Shown here: in pieces, positions 9,185 through 17,346 of the stretch | Layout of the letters: every line of letters begins with the position of its first letter | Numbering within the stretch: the stretch's first letter is position 1 | Source: Streptomyces laurentii | Lineage (GTDB): Bacteria > Actinomycetota > Actinomycetes > Streptomycetales > Streptomycetaceae | Direction of reading: 5' to 3' | NCBI GenBank assembly: GCA_002355495.1 | Contig: AP017424.1 | Span: forward strand, 1,116,001-1,180,000 | Length of the DNA: 64,000 bases | Made by a program: the position numbers and the translations under genes | The notes under the pieces: generated by a model | What the model saw: the letters and a program-made list of their open reading frames with translations, nothing else | What the model was told of the DNA's origin: nothing | Databases searched by the model: none

Positions 9185-9649
9185 TCAAACCGGCGGTACC
9201 GGGGTGCGCAGGCGAGCGGCCAGGCCACGGCGCCCGCCGCGCATCATCAGGGCGTGGTTGGCACGGAACAGCAGCCGCCCGGGGACGGCGAACGCCCGCA
9301 TCAGCCGGTCGCGCACCTCGACCTCCTGCTCGTAGAGGGCGCGGGTGCCGGCGCCGCCGGGCAGCGCGCTGAGGGTCCAGCGGGCCCAGCCCTCCAGATC
9401 GCCGCCGAGGCCGACCTCGAGGACGCCCGCCGCCGGGTCGCGGCGCCGGGCCTCGGCGGTGACGACGAGGTCGTACGGGAGGACGGAACGGAAGCGGGCG
9501 GTGCCGGTGCGCGCGTCGCGGGGGACGACCTCGCGTACCTGGGGCCACCAGCGCGGGTACTCCTCGGCGCGTTCCAGGACGGCGTAGACGGCCTCGGGCT
9601 GGGCGGCGAGGCGCCAGACGCTGCGGAAGCGGAAGCGGCACCAGTCCAT
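9185..9649 (-). CDS. SRPBCC (START/polyketide-cyclase-like) family protein
   Basis: The 154-residue protein opens with a strand and the motif PEAVYAVLERAEEYPRWWPQVREV, the N-terminal signature of SRPBCC ligand-binding folds. It continues with the alternating strands expected of the helix-grip fold and ends with a long helix (LMRAFAVPGRLLFRANHALMMRGG). These proteins bind a hydrophobic ligand in a central cavity. No catalytic residues can be assigned, so the ligand is unknown. It lies between a tRNA and a divergent membrane-protein gene. Confidence 0.8.
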   Translation of the reverse strand: MDWCRFRFRSVWRLAAQPEAVYAVLERAEEYPRWWPQVREVVPRDARTGTARFRSVLPYDLVVTAEARRRDPAAGVLEVGLGGDLEGWARWTLSALPGGAGTRALYEQEVEVRDRLMRAFAVPGRLLFRANHALMMRGGRRGLAARLRTPVPPV

Positions 9650-9731
9650 GGCCCCAGTGTGGGGTACTCAGGCACGGATCTGAGTACGTGCGCGCATCCC
9701 CCGGCCGGGGGCCCGGGCGCACACTCCGGCC

Positions 9732-12104
9732 ATGGAACCCTCGCTGCCTCCCGCGGAAGAGCTGGTGCTCGTCGACCGCGAACTGGCCCGACTCGACGCC
9801 CACCGGGCGCAGTTGCTGCTGCGCCGGGACTGGCTGCTCCGGATGTCGCAGGCGCGGCTGCCGATGCCTGGGCCCGCGGGCGGGCCGGCCGCGCCGTGGC
9901 CCGGCGCCGTGCCGCCGCGGCCGGAGGCGACGCCGCACAGCACGCAGAACGTGCTGCTCACCCTCGGCGGGGTGCTGCTGACCGTCGCCGCGCTCGTGTT
10001 CACGCTGGTGAGCTGGGGAACGATGGGCATCGGCGGCCGGGCGGCGGTGCTCACGGTGGTGACGTCGGCCGCGCTGCTCGCGCCGGTGGCGCTGCTGCGC
10101 CGGGGACTGACGGCGACGGCGGAGTCGGTGGCCGCGCTCGGTCTGGTGCTGACGGTCCTCGACGCGTACGCGGTGCAGCGGGTGGCGCTGCCGGAGACGG
10201 GCGTCGCGGCGTACGCGTCCGGGGCGGCGGCGGTCCTCGCGGCCGGGTGGGCGGCGTACGGCTCGGCGCTGGGCACGCTGCGGATCCCGCTGCCGGCCGC
10301 GGTGGTGGCGGCCCAGCCGGCGCTGCTCCTGGCGGTGGCGGCTCTGGACGGCGGATTCGTCGTCCACGCCTGGGCGGCGCTGGTCACGGCCGTCCTCGAC
10401 CTCGTGGTGGTCCTGCGCTCCGGGCCGCGGCGCGCGGTCCGGGTGACGGCCGGGATCGGGGCCGGCGCGCTGGGCGGCTGGGCGCTGCTGACCGGTCTGG
10501 TGCTGTCCTCGTACGCGCCGGGCCGGGCCGCCCCGCTGCTTCTGGCGGGCGCGCTGGTGCTGCTGTACCTGGCGACGCGGCACGCCCCGACGGCGCTCGC
10601 CGCCGCGACGGCCGCGGGGGTGGCCGTGCTCGCGGCCGGGGGCGGTCTGCTGCGGCACGGGGTCCCGGGTGTCTGGGCGGTGCCGGGGTACGCGCTGTGC
10701 GCGGTGGTCCTGGCGGCAGTGGCGCTGCGGGTACGGGTCGGGGCCGGGCGGGCGGTGCGGCACGGGCTCGCCTTCGCGGGCGCCGGGGTGCTCGCACTCG
10801 CCGCGCTGTGGGCGCTGCCGCCGGTCGCGGCGGGCCTGCTGGGGCCGCTGGTGCGGACGGACGGGATCTGGTCCGGCACGCACACCGCCCCGGTCCTGAC
10901 CGGATTCCCGGCGACCGCGCCGGTGGTGCTGTTGCTCGCGGCCGTCGCGCTGGCCGCCGTCCCCCGGTTCTGGGCGCGCTGCGCGTCCCTGGTGTGCGGC
11001 TGGGCGCTGCTCACGGCGCTGCCGGTGTCCCTGGAGCTGCCGTACGCGGCCTCGGTGACGCTCCGGCTGGCGACGGCCGCGGCGGGGCTCGCGCTGGGCG
11101 CCGGGGTGGTGCGGGTGGCGCCCCGGTCGCCGGTCTTCGGGTGGCCGGCCTACGGGTGCGGGCTGGCGTCGGCCGTGAGCGTGGTGGCGCTGGGCCTGGA
11201 CGCGCGGGGGGCGACGTTCGCGGTGCTCGGCGTGCTGGCCGTGCTGTTCGGCGGGGTGGCGGTGTGGTCGACGGGGGCCCGGCGGCTCGTGGGGGCCGGT
11301 GCGGCGGTGGTCGCGGTGGCCGGCCTGGTCGGCGCGGGTGCGGCGGCCGGGCACGCGGGGGTCGCGGTGAGTGGGCTGGTGCTGCTCGCGGTGCCCGCGG
11401 GGACGGCCGGGCCGGGGGCGTGGCTGGGGCGGCGGCCCGGGCTCGCGTCCGTGGGCCTGGTGGTGGAGGCGACGGGCGCCGGTGTGGGCGTGTGCGGGAT
11501 CGGGGCGACCGCGGCGCGGCCGGAACTGCTGGCGCTCGGGCTCGCGGTCGGCGGCACGATCGCGGCGGCGACGGCGCTGCGGCCCGAGCGGCGCCCGCTC
11601 GCCTCGTGGGCGGCGACGGTGCTGTTCGTCCTGGCGGCCTGGGTGCGGCTCGCCGTCTGGGAGGTGACGACCCCGGAGGCGTACGCGCTGCCGGTGGCCG
11701 TCCCGGCCCTGGTGGTGGGTCTGCTGCGGCGGCGGAGCGATCCGGAGGCGTCCTCCTGGGTGGCGTACGGGCCGGGTCTGGCGGCGGGGCTGGTGCCGAG
11801 CCTGTGCGCGGCCTGGGTCGATCCGTCCTGGGTGCGGCCACTGCTGCTCGGCCTCGCCGCGCTCGTGGTGACGCTGCTCGGGGCGCGGTCCGGGCTGCGG
11901 GCGCCGCTGCTGCTCGGCGGGGTGGTGCTGGCTCTGACCGGGCTGCACGAACTGGCGCCGTACGTGGTGCGGGTGGTGGGCGCGCTGCCGCGCTGGCTGC
12001 CGCCGGCGTTCGCCGGAGCGCTGCTGCTGGCGGTGGGCGCGACGTACGAGCAGCGGCTGCGCGACGCCCGCCGACTGCGGGACCGGCTGCGCGCGATGCG
12101 CTGA
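9732..12104 (+). CDS. large multi-pass integral membrane protein
   Basis: The 790-residue protein starts with about 75 soluble residues containing a charged helix (ELARLDAHRAQLLLRRDWLLRM), then Pro-rich sequence, then an almost unbroken run of roughly twenty or more membrane helices to near residue 770, ending in a short basic tail. Ala, Leu, Val and Gly dominate. I recognise this as the type of very large, repetitive membrane protein found in many actinomycetes without assigned function. No transporter or enzyme motif is visible, so a role in the envelope is only a guess. It is a single-gene unit with a strong hairpin at 12139-12175. Confidence 0.85.
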   Translation: MEPSLPPAEELVLVDRELARLDAHRAQLLLRRDWLLRMSQARLPMPGPAGGPAAPWPGAVPPRPEATPHSTQNVLLTLGGVLLTVAALVFTLVSWGTMGIGGRAAVLTVVTSAALLAPVALLRRGLTATAESVAALGLVLTVLDAYAVQRVALPETGVAAYASGAAAVLAAGWAAYGSALGTLRIPLPAAVVAAQPALLLAVAALDGGFVVHAWAALVTAVLDLVVVLRSGPRRAVRVTAGIGAGALGGWALLTGLVLSSYAPGRAAPLLLAGALVLLYLATRHAPTALAAATAAGVAVLAAGGGLLRHGVPGVWAVPGYALCAVVLAAVALRVRVGAGRAVRHGLAFAGAGVLALAALWALPPVAAGLLGPLVRTDGIWSGTHTAPVLTGFPATAPVVLLLAAVALAAVPRFWARCASLVCGWALLTALPVSLELPYAASVTLRLATAAAGLALGAGVVRVAPRSPVFGWPAYGCGLASAVSVVALGLDARGATFAVLGVLAVLFGGVAVWSTGARRLVGAGAAVVAVAGLVGAGAAAGHAGVAVSGLVLLAVPAGTAGPGAWLGRRPGLASVGLVVEATGAGVGVCGIGATAARPELLALGLAVGGTIAAATALRPERRPLASWAATVLFVLAAWVRLAVWEVTTPEAYALPVAVPALVVGLLRRRSDPEASSWVAYGPGLAAGLVPSLCAAWVDPSWVRPLLLGLAALVVTLLGARSGLRAPLLLGGVVLALTGLHELAPYVVRVVGALPRWLPPAFAGALLLAVGATYEQRLRDARRLRDRLRAMR

Positions 12105-12138
12105 ACCCCCTTCGACGGAGGGCCCGGTACGGGCATGC

Positions 12139-12175
12139 CGAAGGCCCGGAGACAGCGACTGTCTCCGGGCCTTCG
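12139..12175. terminator. bidirectional terminator, membrane protein / tRNA-Val
   Basis: A 17-bp perfect stem (CGAAGGCCCGGAGACAG and complement) closes a three-base CGA loop, between the plus-strand membrane protein and the minus-strand tRNA-Val. Confidence 0.85.
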
Positions 12176-12185
12176 GGCCGGGTGG

Positions 12186-12257
12186 TGGGCGATACTGGGA
12201 TCGAACCAGTGACCCCTTCGGTGTGAACGAAGTGCTCTCCCGCTGAGCTAATCGCCC
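12186..12257 (-). tRNA. tRNA-Val (anticodon CAC), copy 2
   Basis: Same 72-nt sequence as the copy at 9073-9144, base for base, with anticodon CAC in loop TTCACAC and no encoded CCA. Confidence 0.97.
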
Positions 12258-12322
12258 CGGCGCACTGCAAACATTACCGCATGTCAGCGGGGCTCCCGCA
12301 CCACACCGGGGTCACCCCGGGA

Positions 12323-12778
12323 TCACTCGTCGATCTTCCACGGCATGACGAGGCCGAACTTCCAGACGTAGATGCCGACCAGCACGGCGATGATCACCAG
12401 ACCGATGGTCGTGAGGATCAGGTTCCGGCGCCGGACCTTCGGGTCGAGGGCGCGCTGGGCCGCCTCGGTGACCTTGCGCTTGGTCCAGCGCAGGACCAGT
12501 TGGGCCCAGACGAACTCGGTGGCCCAGATCGCCATGCCGCCGAAGATCACCAGCCAGCCGGGGCCGGGCAGGGGCAGCATCACGATGCCCGCGCCGACGA
12601 CGGCGAGACCGACCAGGAACACGCCGACCTGCCAGCTCAGATGCAGGGTCCGGCGCGCTTTGATGAATTCGGGGGCCCGGGACCCCAGGGGGGCATTCCC
12701 GTCCGGTTCGCGCTCACTCGCCGCACTCGCCCCGTCTGTCACGGACTCCCCCGTCCGCTCGTCACTGTCCGCGTTCAT
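12323..12778 (-). CDS. TIGR02611-family membrane protein
   Basis: The 151-residue protein has a charged N-terminal tail of about 45 residues, then two helices around the conserved PLPGPGWLVIFGGMAIWATEF motif that defines the actinobacterial TIGR02611 family, then a basic cytoplasmic stretch (WTKRKVTEAAQRALDP) and a final helix LILTTIGLVIIAVLVGIYVW near residues 120-140. The function of the family is unknown. The gene points away from ssgB and towards tRNA-Val. Confidence 0.92.
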   Translation of the reverse strand: MNADSDERTGESVTDGASAASEREPDGNAPLGSRAPEFIKARRTLHLSWQVGVFLVGLAVVGAGIVMLPLPGPGWLVIFGGMAIWATEFVWAQLVLRWTKRKVTEAAQRALDPKVRRRNLILTTIGLVIIAVLVGIYVWKFGLVMPWKIDE

Positions 12779-12967
12779 GGGCCCAACCTACCGGACCGGC
12801 ACATCCCCCTGAAATGGCGGTATTACCCAAAGTTACACGCCACCAATCGAGCTATCCGAACGATCACAAAACAGACAGAGGGGTTTACAACGGCACCGTA
12901 GGTGGCATGTCGATTGCGCCGACGTGCGAATCCCCGAGCGCACACTGAGCGAAAGGCCCTGGCGCTT

Positions 12968-13381
12968 ATGAACACCACGGTCAGCTGCGAGCTGCACCTG
13001 CGCCTCGTTGTGTCGAGCGAGTCCTCACTGCCTGTACCCGCGGGCCTGCGGTATGACACGGCCGATCCGTATGCCGTGCACGCCACCTTCCACACCGGAG
13101 CCGAGGAGACGGTCGAGTGGGTCTTCGCCCGCGACCTTCTCGCCGAGGGGCTGCACCGGCCCACCGGCACGGGCGACGTCCGGGTCTGGCCGTCCCGCAG
13201 CCACGGTCAGGGAGTCGTCTGCATCGCACTGAGTTCCCCGGAGGGCGAGGCCCTTCTCGAGGCCCCCGCGAGGGCCCTGGAGTCGTTCCTCAAGCGAACC
13301 GACGCCGCGGTGCCGCCCGGCACCGAACACCGGCACTTCGACCTGGATACGGAGCTCTCCCACATCCTGGCCGACAGCTGA
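12968..13381 (+). CDS. ssgB: sporulation and cell-division protein SsgB
   Basis: The product is 137 residues, the exact length of SsgB, and begins MNTTVSCELHLRLVVSSESS as SsgB proteins do. SsgB is the archetype of the SsgA-like proteins unique to sporulating actinomycetes. It localises with SsgA and recruits FtsZ to future septum sites during sporulation (established for S. coelicolor). The whole family fold is present: YDTADPYAVHATFHTG, EWVFARDLL, then GDVRVWPS. ATG 12968 is the start; AAAGG lies 11 bases upstream. The 189-base upstream gap is relatively AT-rich, fitting a regulated promoter, but I could not assign a sigma-factor motif with confidence. Confidence 0.97.
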   Translation: MNTTVSCELHLRLVVSSESSLPVPAGLRYDTADPYAVHATFHTGAEETVEWVFARDLLAEGLHRPTGTGDVRVWPSRSHGQGVVCIALSSPEGEALLEAPARALESFLKRTDAAVPPGTEHRHFDLDTELSHILADS

Positions 13382-13572
13382 GGCGGCCGGAGAGCAGCCC
13401 GGCGCCGTCCGACTCGGGGAGACGGCGCCGCGCGGAGAGCCGCACGGGATGTCCTTCGGCGTCCTCCCCCGCGCGTCCGGCGCGGCGGAGGGCGCCGTTG
13501 CCCGTTTCCGGGTCACGCTAGAGTCAGCGCAATTCCGCGGGCGCCCGCCCGTACCCGGCCAGGGAGCGAATC

Positions 13573-14130
13573 GTGCTGATCCCTCACGACACCCGCACCG
13601 CCCTCGACACCGTCGTCGACTTGATGAACACCGCGCCCCAGGGCGCCGGAGACGACGACCTGCTGGACGTCCAGGCCCTGCGGTCCTTCGTCCGCGGCCA
13701 CAAGATCAGCGACGTGGGCGAGTTGGGGACCGGGGACCTGCGGGCCGTCCTGGAGGTGCGCGAGCGCTTCACCGCGGTCTTCTCGGCGCCCGACGCCCGG
13801 ATCGCGGCCACCCTGATCAACCAGCTGGTCGCCGCCGCCGGCACCACCCCGCAGCTGACCGACCACGACGGCTACGACTGGCACGTGCACTACTTCGCGC
13901 CCGGTGCCTCCGTCGCCGACCATCTGGCCGCCGACTGCGGCATGGCGCTGGCCTTCATCGTCGTCGCGGGCGAACAGGAGCGGCTGCGGCGCTGCGAGGC
14001 CCCGGACTGCGGCCGCGCCTTCGTCGACCTCTCCCGCAACCGCTCGCGCCGCTACTGCGACAGCCGTACCTGCGGCAATCGGCTGCACGTGGCCGCGTAC
14101 CGCGCGCGCCGCAAGGAAGCCGCGGGCTGA
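13573..14130 (+). CDS. CGNR zinc-finger / ABATE-domain protein
   Basis: The 185-residue protein has an N-terminal ABATE-like domain (RTALDTVVDLMNT, then ALRSFVRGHKIS) and a C-terminal CGNR zinc finger: C-x4-C-G near residues 140-146, then C-x4-C-GNR with the signature CGNRLHVAAYRARR at residues 166-179. CGNR proteins are thought to be stress-responsive DNA-binding regulators in actinobacteria; the target is unknown. GTG 13573 is preceded by GGGAG seven bases upstream. It lies alone, downstream of ssgB with 191 bases between them. Confidence 0.9.
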   Translation: MLIPHDTRTALDTVVDLMNTAPQGAGDDDLLDVQALRSFVRGHKISDVGELGTGDLRAVLEVRERFTAVFSAPDARIAATLINQLVAAAGTTPQLTDHDGYDWHVHYFAPGASVADHLAADCGMALAFIVVAGEQERLRRCEAPDCGRAFVDLSRNRSRRYCDSRTCGNRLHVAAYRARRKEAAG

Positions 14131-14181
14131 CCCGGCAGGCCGGCGCGCGCCCGGCCCCTCCGCCCGCACCCGTCACCGGGC

Positions 14182-14349
14182 TCACAACAGGAACAGATCG
14201 TGCACGGCGGCCATGAGAATCAGGCCGCCGACCACGGTCAGGAAGATCATCAACGGTGGCTGGGAGAGGGCGAACAGACAGCCGCGCGGCTCCTCGGAGG
14301 GAGGCGGTGCGGCAGGACGGTGAGCGGGATCCCGCGAGGTATCGAGCAT
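14182..14349 (-). CDS. small single-helix membrane protein
   Basis: From ATG 14349 the frame encodes 55 residues: a Pro-rich hydrophilic start (RPAAPPPSEEPRG) and one C-terminal membrane helix (FLTVVGGLILMAAVHDLFLL). In-frame GTG 14418 would give 78 residues. No family is recognised. Such small C-tail membrane proteins are common and conserved in Streptomyces, which is why I keep it. There is no clear ribosome binding site at either start. Confidence 0.6.
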   Translation of the reverse strand: MLDTSRDPAHRPAAPPPSEEPRGCLFALSQPPLMIFLTVVGGLILMAAVHDLFLL

Positions 14350-14481
14350 GGCGCGTGGATGATTGCGCACTGAGAGGCCTCGAAAGCCCGTAAACGGCTC
14401 CTGGCCAGCACGGTTCACTCCATCCCGTGGACCCCGGAATCGAGAAGCGTCAGAACCGGTCGGACCGTGACGCGGTCATGG

Positions 14482-14922
14482 TCATATTCCGTGCTTCTTC
14501 AGAATCGCCTCGATGTCGCTGAAGTCGTCCTCACCGGACGTGGCCTGCTGCGGCTTCGCCGGCGCGCTCCGGCGGCCCGCGCCGAGCGACGGCGCCGAGG
14601 CGGCGGGTGCCGCGGGAGCGGCGGCTCTGCCGGTCTTGCCCCCGGTCACCTCGCCGCGCCCGGCCCGGCGCCGCTCGACCGCCCGCACGGACGAGAAGAG
14701 CAGCCAGGACAGGCCGAGGATGCCGAAGCCGATCCAGACCGTCGGGTTGAACGTCAGCGCGTTCGCCACCCAGTCGATCGCGCCCGTCATCACCAGGCCG
14801 AGCGGCACCAGCGCGTAGGCGGCGATCCGGGTCGCGGTCAGGAACCGCTTGCGGTAGGCCGTGATCGCGGCGACGCCCAGGCCCGCCGCGGACACCGCGG
14901 AGCAAATGGTCTCGGCAAGCAT
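14482..14922 (-). CDS. conserved membrane protein with C-terminal SDIEAILKKHGI tail
   Basis: The 146-residue protein begins at ATG 14922 with an excellent AGGAGG five bases upstream. It has three membrane helices in the first 85 residues (SAVSAAGLGVAAITAY, ATRIAAYALVPLGLVM, WIGFGILGLSWLLFSS), then an Ala/Pro-rich cytoplasmic linker and a short acidic-amphipathic end, DDFSDIEAILKKHGI. Relatives in Streptomyces keep this end strictly, which hints at a binding motif; that is from memory. Function unknown. Confidence 0.85.
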   Translation of the reverse strand: MLAETICSAVSAAGLGVAAITAYRKRFLTATRIAAYALVPLGLVMTGAIDWVANALTFNPTVWIGFGILGLSWLLFSSVRAVERRRAGRGEVTGGKTGRAAAPAAPAASAPSLGAGRRSAPAKPQQATSGEDDFSDIEAILKKHGI

Positions 14923-15057
14923 GCGATCCTCCTGAACCCGGGCGATACGTCCCTTCCATCCTGCACCGCGAGGCCCGTCGGGGGCCATGCTTCCGGCGCC
15001 GGATCAGGGAGATCTCCGGGTCGTCCCCCAGGGAACGGCCAATGCGAGACTCTTCCC

Positions 15058-15570
15058 ATGAACGAGTCCACCACCCCCGCCTCCCCCGTCGTCCTGGAAA
15101 CCTGGTTCGACCTGCAGTGCCCCGACTGCTTCACGGCCCTCGCCGACCTGGACGCGCTGCGCGAGAAGTACGGCGAGCGTCTCGACGTCCAGCTGCGCCA
15201 CTTCCCGCTGTCCAAGAACAAGCACGCCTACGCCGCCGCCCAGGCCGCCGAGGAGGCGTACGCCCAGGGCAAGGGCCGGGCGTACACGGAGGCGCTGCTC
15301 GCCCGGACCGAGCAGCTGCGCGACCGCGGCGAGCCGGTGCTCCTGGAGGTGGCGCGCGAGCTCGGGCTGGACGCCGAGGAGTTCGACACCGCCCTGATCG
15401 ACGGCCGGCATCTGCTCACCGTCGACGCCGACCAGGCCGAGGGCCAGGCCCTGAAGGTCACCGGCACCCCGACCTACGTCATCGGCGGCGAGCGGCTGGA
15501 CGGCGGCAAGAGCCAGGAGGGACTGCGCGCCCGCATCGAGGAGATCGCCGACCGCCTCCTGGCGGGCTGA
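15058..15570 (+). CDS. DsbA-like thioredoxin-fold oxidoreductase
   Basis: The 170-residue protein has a thioredoxin-fold active site CPDC at residues 21-24 and the cis-proline loop GTPTYVIGG near residue 145, with a helical insert between them, as in the DsbA/FrnE family. There is no signal peptide, so it is likely cytoplasmic and acts as a thiol-disulfide oxidoreductase or isomerase. ATG 15058 follows a weak ribosome binding site. It is flanked by convergent genes and stands alone. Confidence 0.9.
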   Translation: MNESTTPASPVVLETWFDLQCPDCFTALADLDALREKYGERLDVQLRHFPLSKNKHAYAAAQAAEEAYAQGKGRAYTEALLARTEQLRDRGEPVLLEVARELGLDAEEFDTALIDGRHLLTVDADQAEGQALKVTGTPTYVIGGERLDGGKSQEGLRARIEEIADRLLAG

Positions 15571-15602
15571 CCGCGGCCCCCGTCACACCCGCCGCCGGCC
15601 GG

Positions 15603-16445
15603 TCAGACCAGCTTCTTCGACTGGTTCACCTGCGTCGTGCGGTAGCCCAGCGACTCGTAGAGCCGGATCGCCGGGGTGTTGCCCGCGAAGACGTGCAGTC
15701 CGAGCAGGCGCTCCCCGGCCTCGACCGCGCCGCGCTCGGCAAGCAGCATCAGCGCCCGGCCGTAGCCGTGGCCGCGCCACTCCTCCGCGACCTCGATGTC
15801 GTACACGTAGCCGCCCCGCGTCCCGGGCTCCAGCTCGCGGACGCCGGTCCAGATCCAGCCGACGATCCGGCCGTCCTTGACCGCCACGTTCATGAACAGG
15901 CCCTCGCTGGCGAGGCCGTCCGGCATCAGCTCCCGGTGGCTGGCCTCCGCCTTCGCCCGGGCCTGCTCCTCCGGCACCCCGCGGTCGATCCAGCTCTGGG
16001 CGAAGTTCTCCCTGGCCCGAGGCTCCCAGTCGGCGAACTCGGCCGGGGTCATCGGGCGGACCTCGACGCCCTCGGGCAGCTCCGGCGGCGCCTCGGGAAG
16101 GTCCTTGACCATGTTCCGGCTGCGCTCGGTGTAGCCGAGCGACTCCGCCATGCTCAGCGCGGGCGCGGCGTCGGCCGGGACCGATATCCCCACCTCGTGG
16201 CAGCCCCAGCCGCGCAGCACCTCCTCGGCGGCGAGCACCGCGACCGTGCCGCGGCCGCGGCCGCGGTCCGGTTCGTCGACCTCGAGTCCGCGGATGATCG
16301 CCATGGTGGCGCCGAAACCGGCGTCGTCGGTCAGGAGGTGGACGGCGCCGACCCGGCGGCTGTTCACGCAGATGTCGTAGGTACGCGAACGGCCGCCGTC
16401 GGCGGATTGCTGGAGCGGCTCGGTCGGCCGCAGAGTGGTGGTCAT
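15603..16445 (-). CDS. double-domain GNAT N-acetyltransferase
   Basis: The 280-residue protein contains two GNAT folds. The first (about residues 1-125) has the acetyl-CoA loop DRGRGRGTVAVLAAEEVL. The second (130-280) has VAEEWRGHGYGRALMLLAE and the LYESLGYRTT end typical of active GNAT enzymes. Both CoA loops keep the R/Q-x-x-G-x-G/A pattern, so both could bind acetyl-CoA, as in mycothiol-synthase-type tandem enzymes. The length and sequence do not let me call it MshD. ATG 16445 is used; GTG 16463 is an alternative. Confidence 0.85.
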   Translation of the reverse strand: MTTTLRPTEPLQQSADGGRSRTYDICVNSRRVGAVHLLTDDAGFGATMAIIRGLEVDEPDRGRGRGTVAVLAAEEVLRGWGCHEVGISVPADAAPALSMAESLGYTERSRNMVKDLPEAPPELPEGVEVRPMTPAEFADWEPRARENFAQSWIDRGVPEEQARAKAEASHRELMPDGLASEGLFMNVAVKDGRIVGWIWTGVRELEPGTRGGYVYDIEVAEEWRGHGYGRALMLLAERGAVEAGERLLGLHVFAGNTPAIRLYESLGYRTTQVNQSKKLV

Positions 16446-16515
16446 CACCGGTGTTCTACCCACTCGACCACCTGCCCGTCATCCGGATTTATCCGGGCCG
16501 CCCGAGCCGAGCGGG

Positions 16516-17346
16516 TCAACCGAGCTTCGGGTCCCGGTCGTGGGCCGCCCGCTCGGCGAAGATGCGCATGGCCTTGGCGGTGACCGGCCCCGGCGCCCCG
16601 GCCAGCTCCCGCTCGTCGGTCCGGCGCACGGCCTGGATGTCGCGCAGGGTCGAGGTCAGGAAGATCTCGTCGGCGCTGTCCAGGATCTCCAGCGGCAGAT
16701 CGGTCTCCTCGGCGCCGGTCCACTCGACGGCGAGGGCGCGGGTGATGCCCGCGAGGCAGCCGGAGGAGACGGGCGGGGTGAGGACGCGGCCGTCGACGAC
16801 CACGAAGACGTTGGAGCCGGTGCCCTCGCACAGCTGCCCCACCGTGTTGGCGAACAGGGCCTCGGAGGCACCCCGCTCGCGCGCCCGCGCGAGGGCGACG
16901 ACGTTCTCGGCGTACGAGGTGGTCTTGAGGCCGGTGAGCGCGCCGCGCTCGTTGCGGGTCCACGGGACGGTGATCACGGCCGTGGTGTCCGGGCGGCGGC
17001 CGGTCTCGCCGAGCGCCACGACCAGGGTCGGGCCGGTCCCGCCACGCTCGGAGCCGAGCGGGGAGAGCCCGCCGGTGTACGTGATCCGGAGCCTTCCGAG
17101 CTCCATCGGGTTCGCCTCCAGGACGGCGGCGCAGGCGCGGCGGACCTCGTCGAGGTCCGGGTCGGGCAGGCCGAGGCCGCGGGCGGAGCGGGTCAGCCGC
17201 TCCAGGTGAAGGGTGAGGGCGAAGGTCTCGCCGCGTTCGGCCTTGACCGTCTCGAAGATGCCGTCGCCGACGGTCAGACCGTGGTCGAGGACGGACACCA
17301 GCGCGTCCCCGGCATCGTGCAGTGCGCCGTTGACCCAGAGTTTCAT
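16516..17346 (-). CDS. pabC: aminodeoxychorismate lyase-like PLP enzyme
   Basis: The 276-residue protein is a fold-type IV PLP enzyme (branched-chain aminotransferase / 4-amino-4-deoxychorismate lyase superfamily). It starts MKLWVNGAL, has DHGLTVGDGIFETVK, the PLP lysine K141 in GLKTTSYAENV, and the cofactor-binding EALFANTVGQLCEGTGSNVF segment. Its ATG overlaps the stop of the chorismate-binding gene by four bases (ATGA), which strongly implies translational coupling and a shared pathway. The expected job is release of pyruvate from 4-amino-4-deoxychorismate to give p-aminobenzoate for folate. A D-amino-acid or branched-chain aminotransferase would be the alternative. Confidence 0.85.
   Translation of the reverse strand: MKLWVNGALHDAGDALVSVLDHGLTVGDGIFETVKAERGETFALTLHLERLTRSARGLGLPDPDLDEVRRACAAVLEANPMELGRLRITYTGGLSPLGSERGGTGPTLVVALGETGRRPDTTAVITVPWTRNERGALTGLKTTSYAENVVALARARERGASEALFANTVGQLCEGTGSNVFVVVDGRVLTPPVSSGCLAGITRALAVEWTGAEETDLPLEILDSADEIFLTSTLRDIQAVRRTDERELAGAPGPVTAKAMRIFAERAAHDRDPKLG

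Noticed and set aside
8689..9228. Minus-strand frame spanning tRNA-Val and the exonuclease
   Set aside because: It is the antisense of the exonuclease gene and crosses a tRNA.
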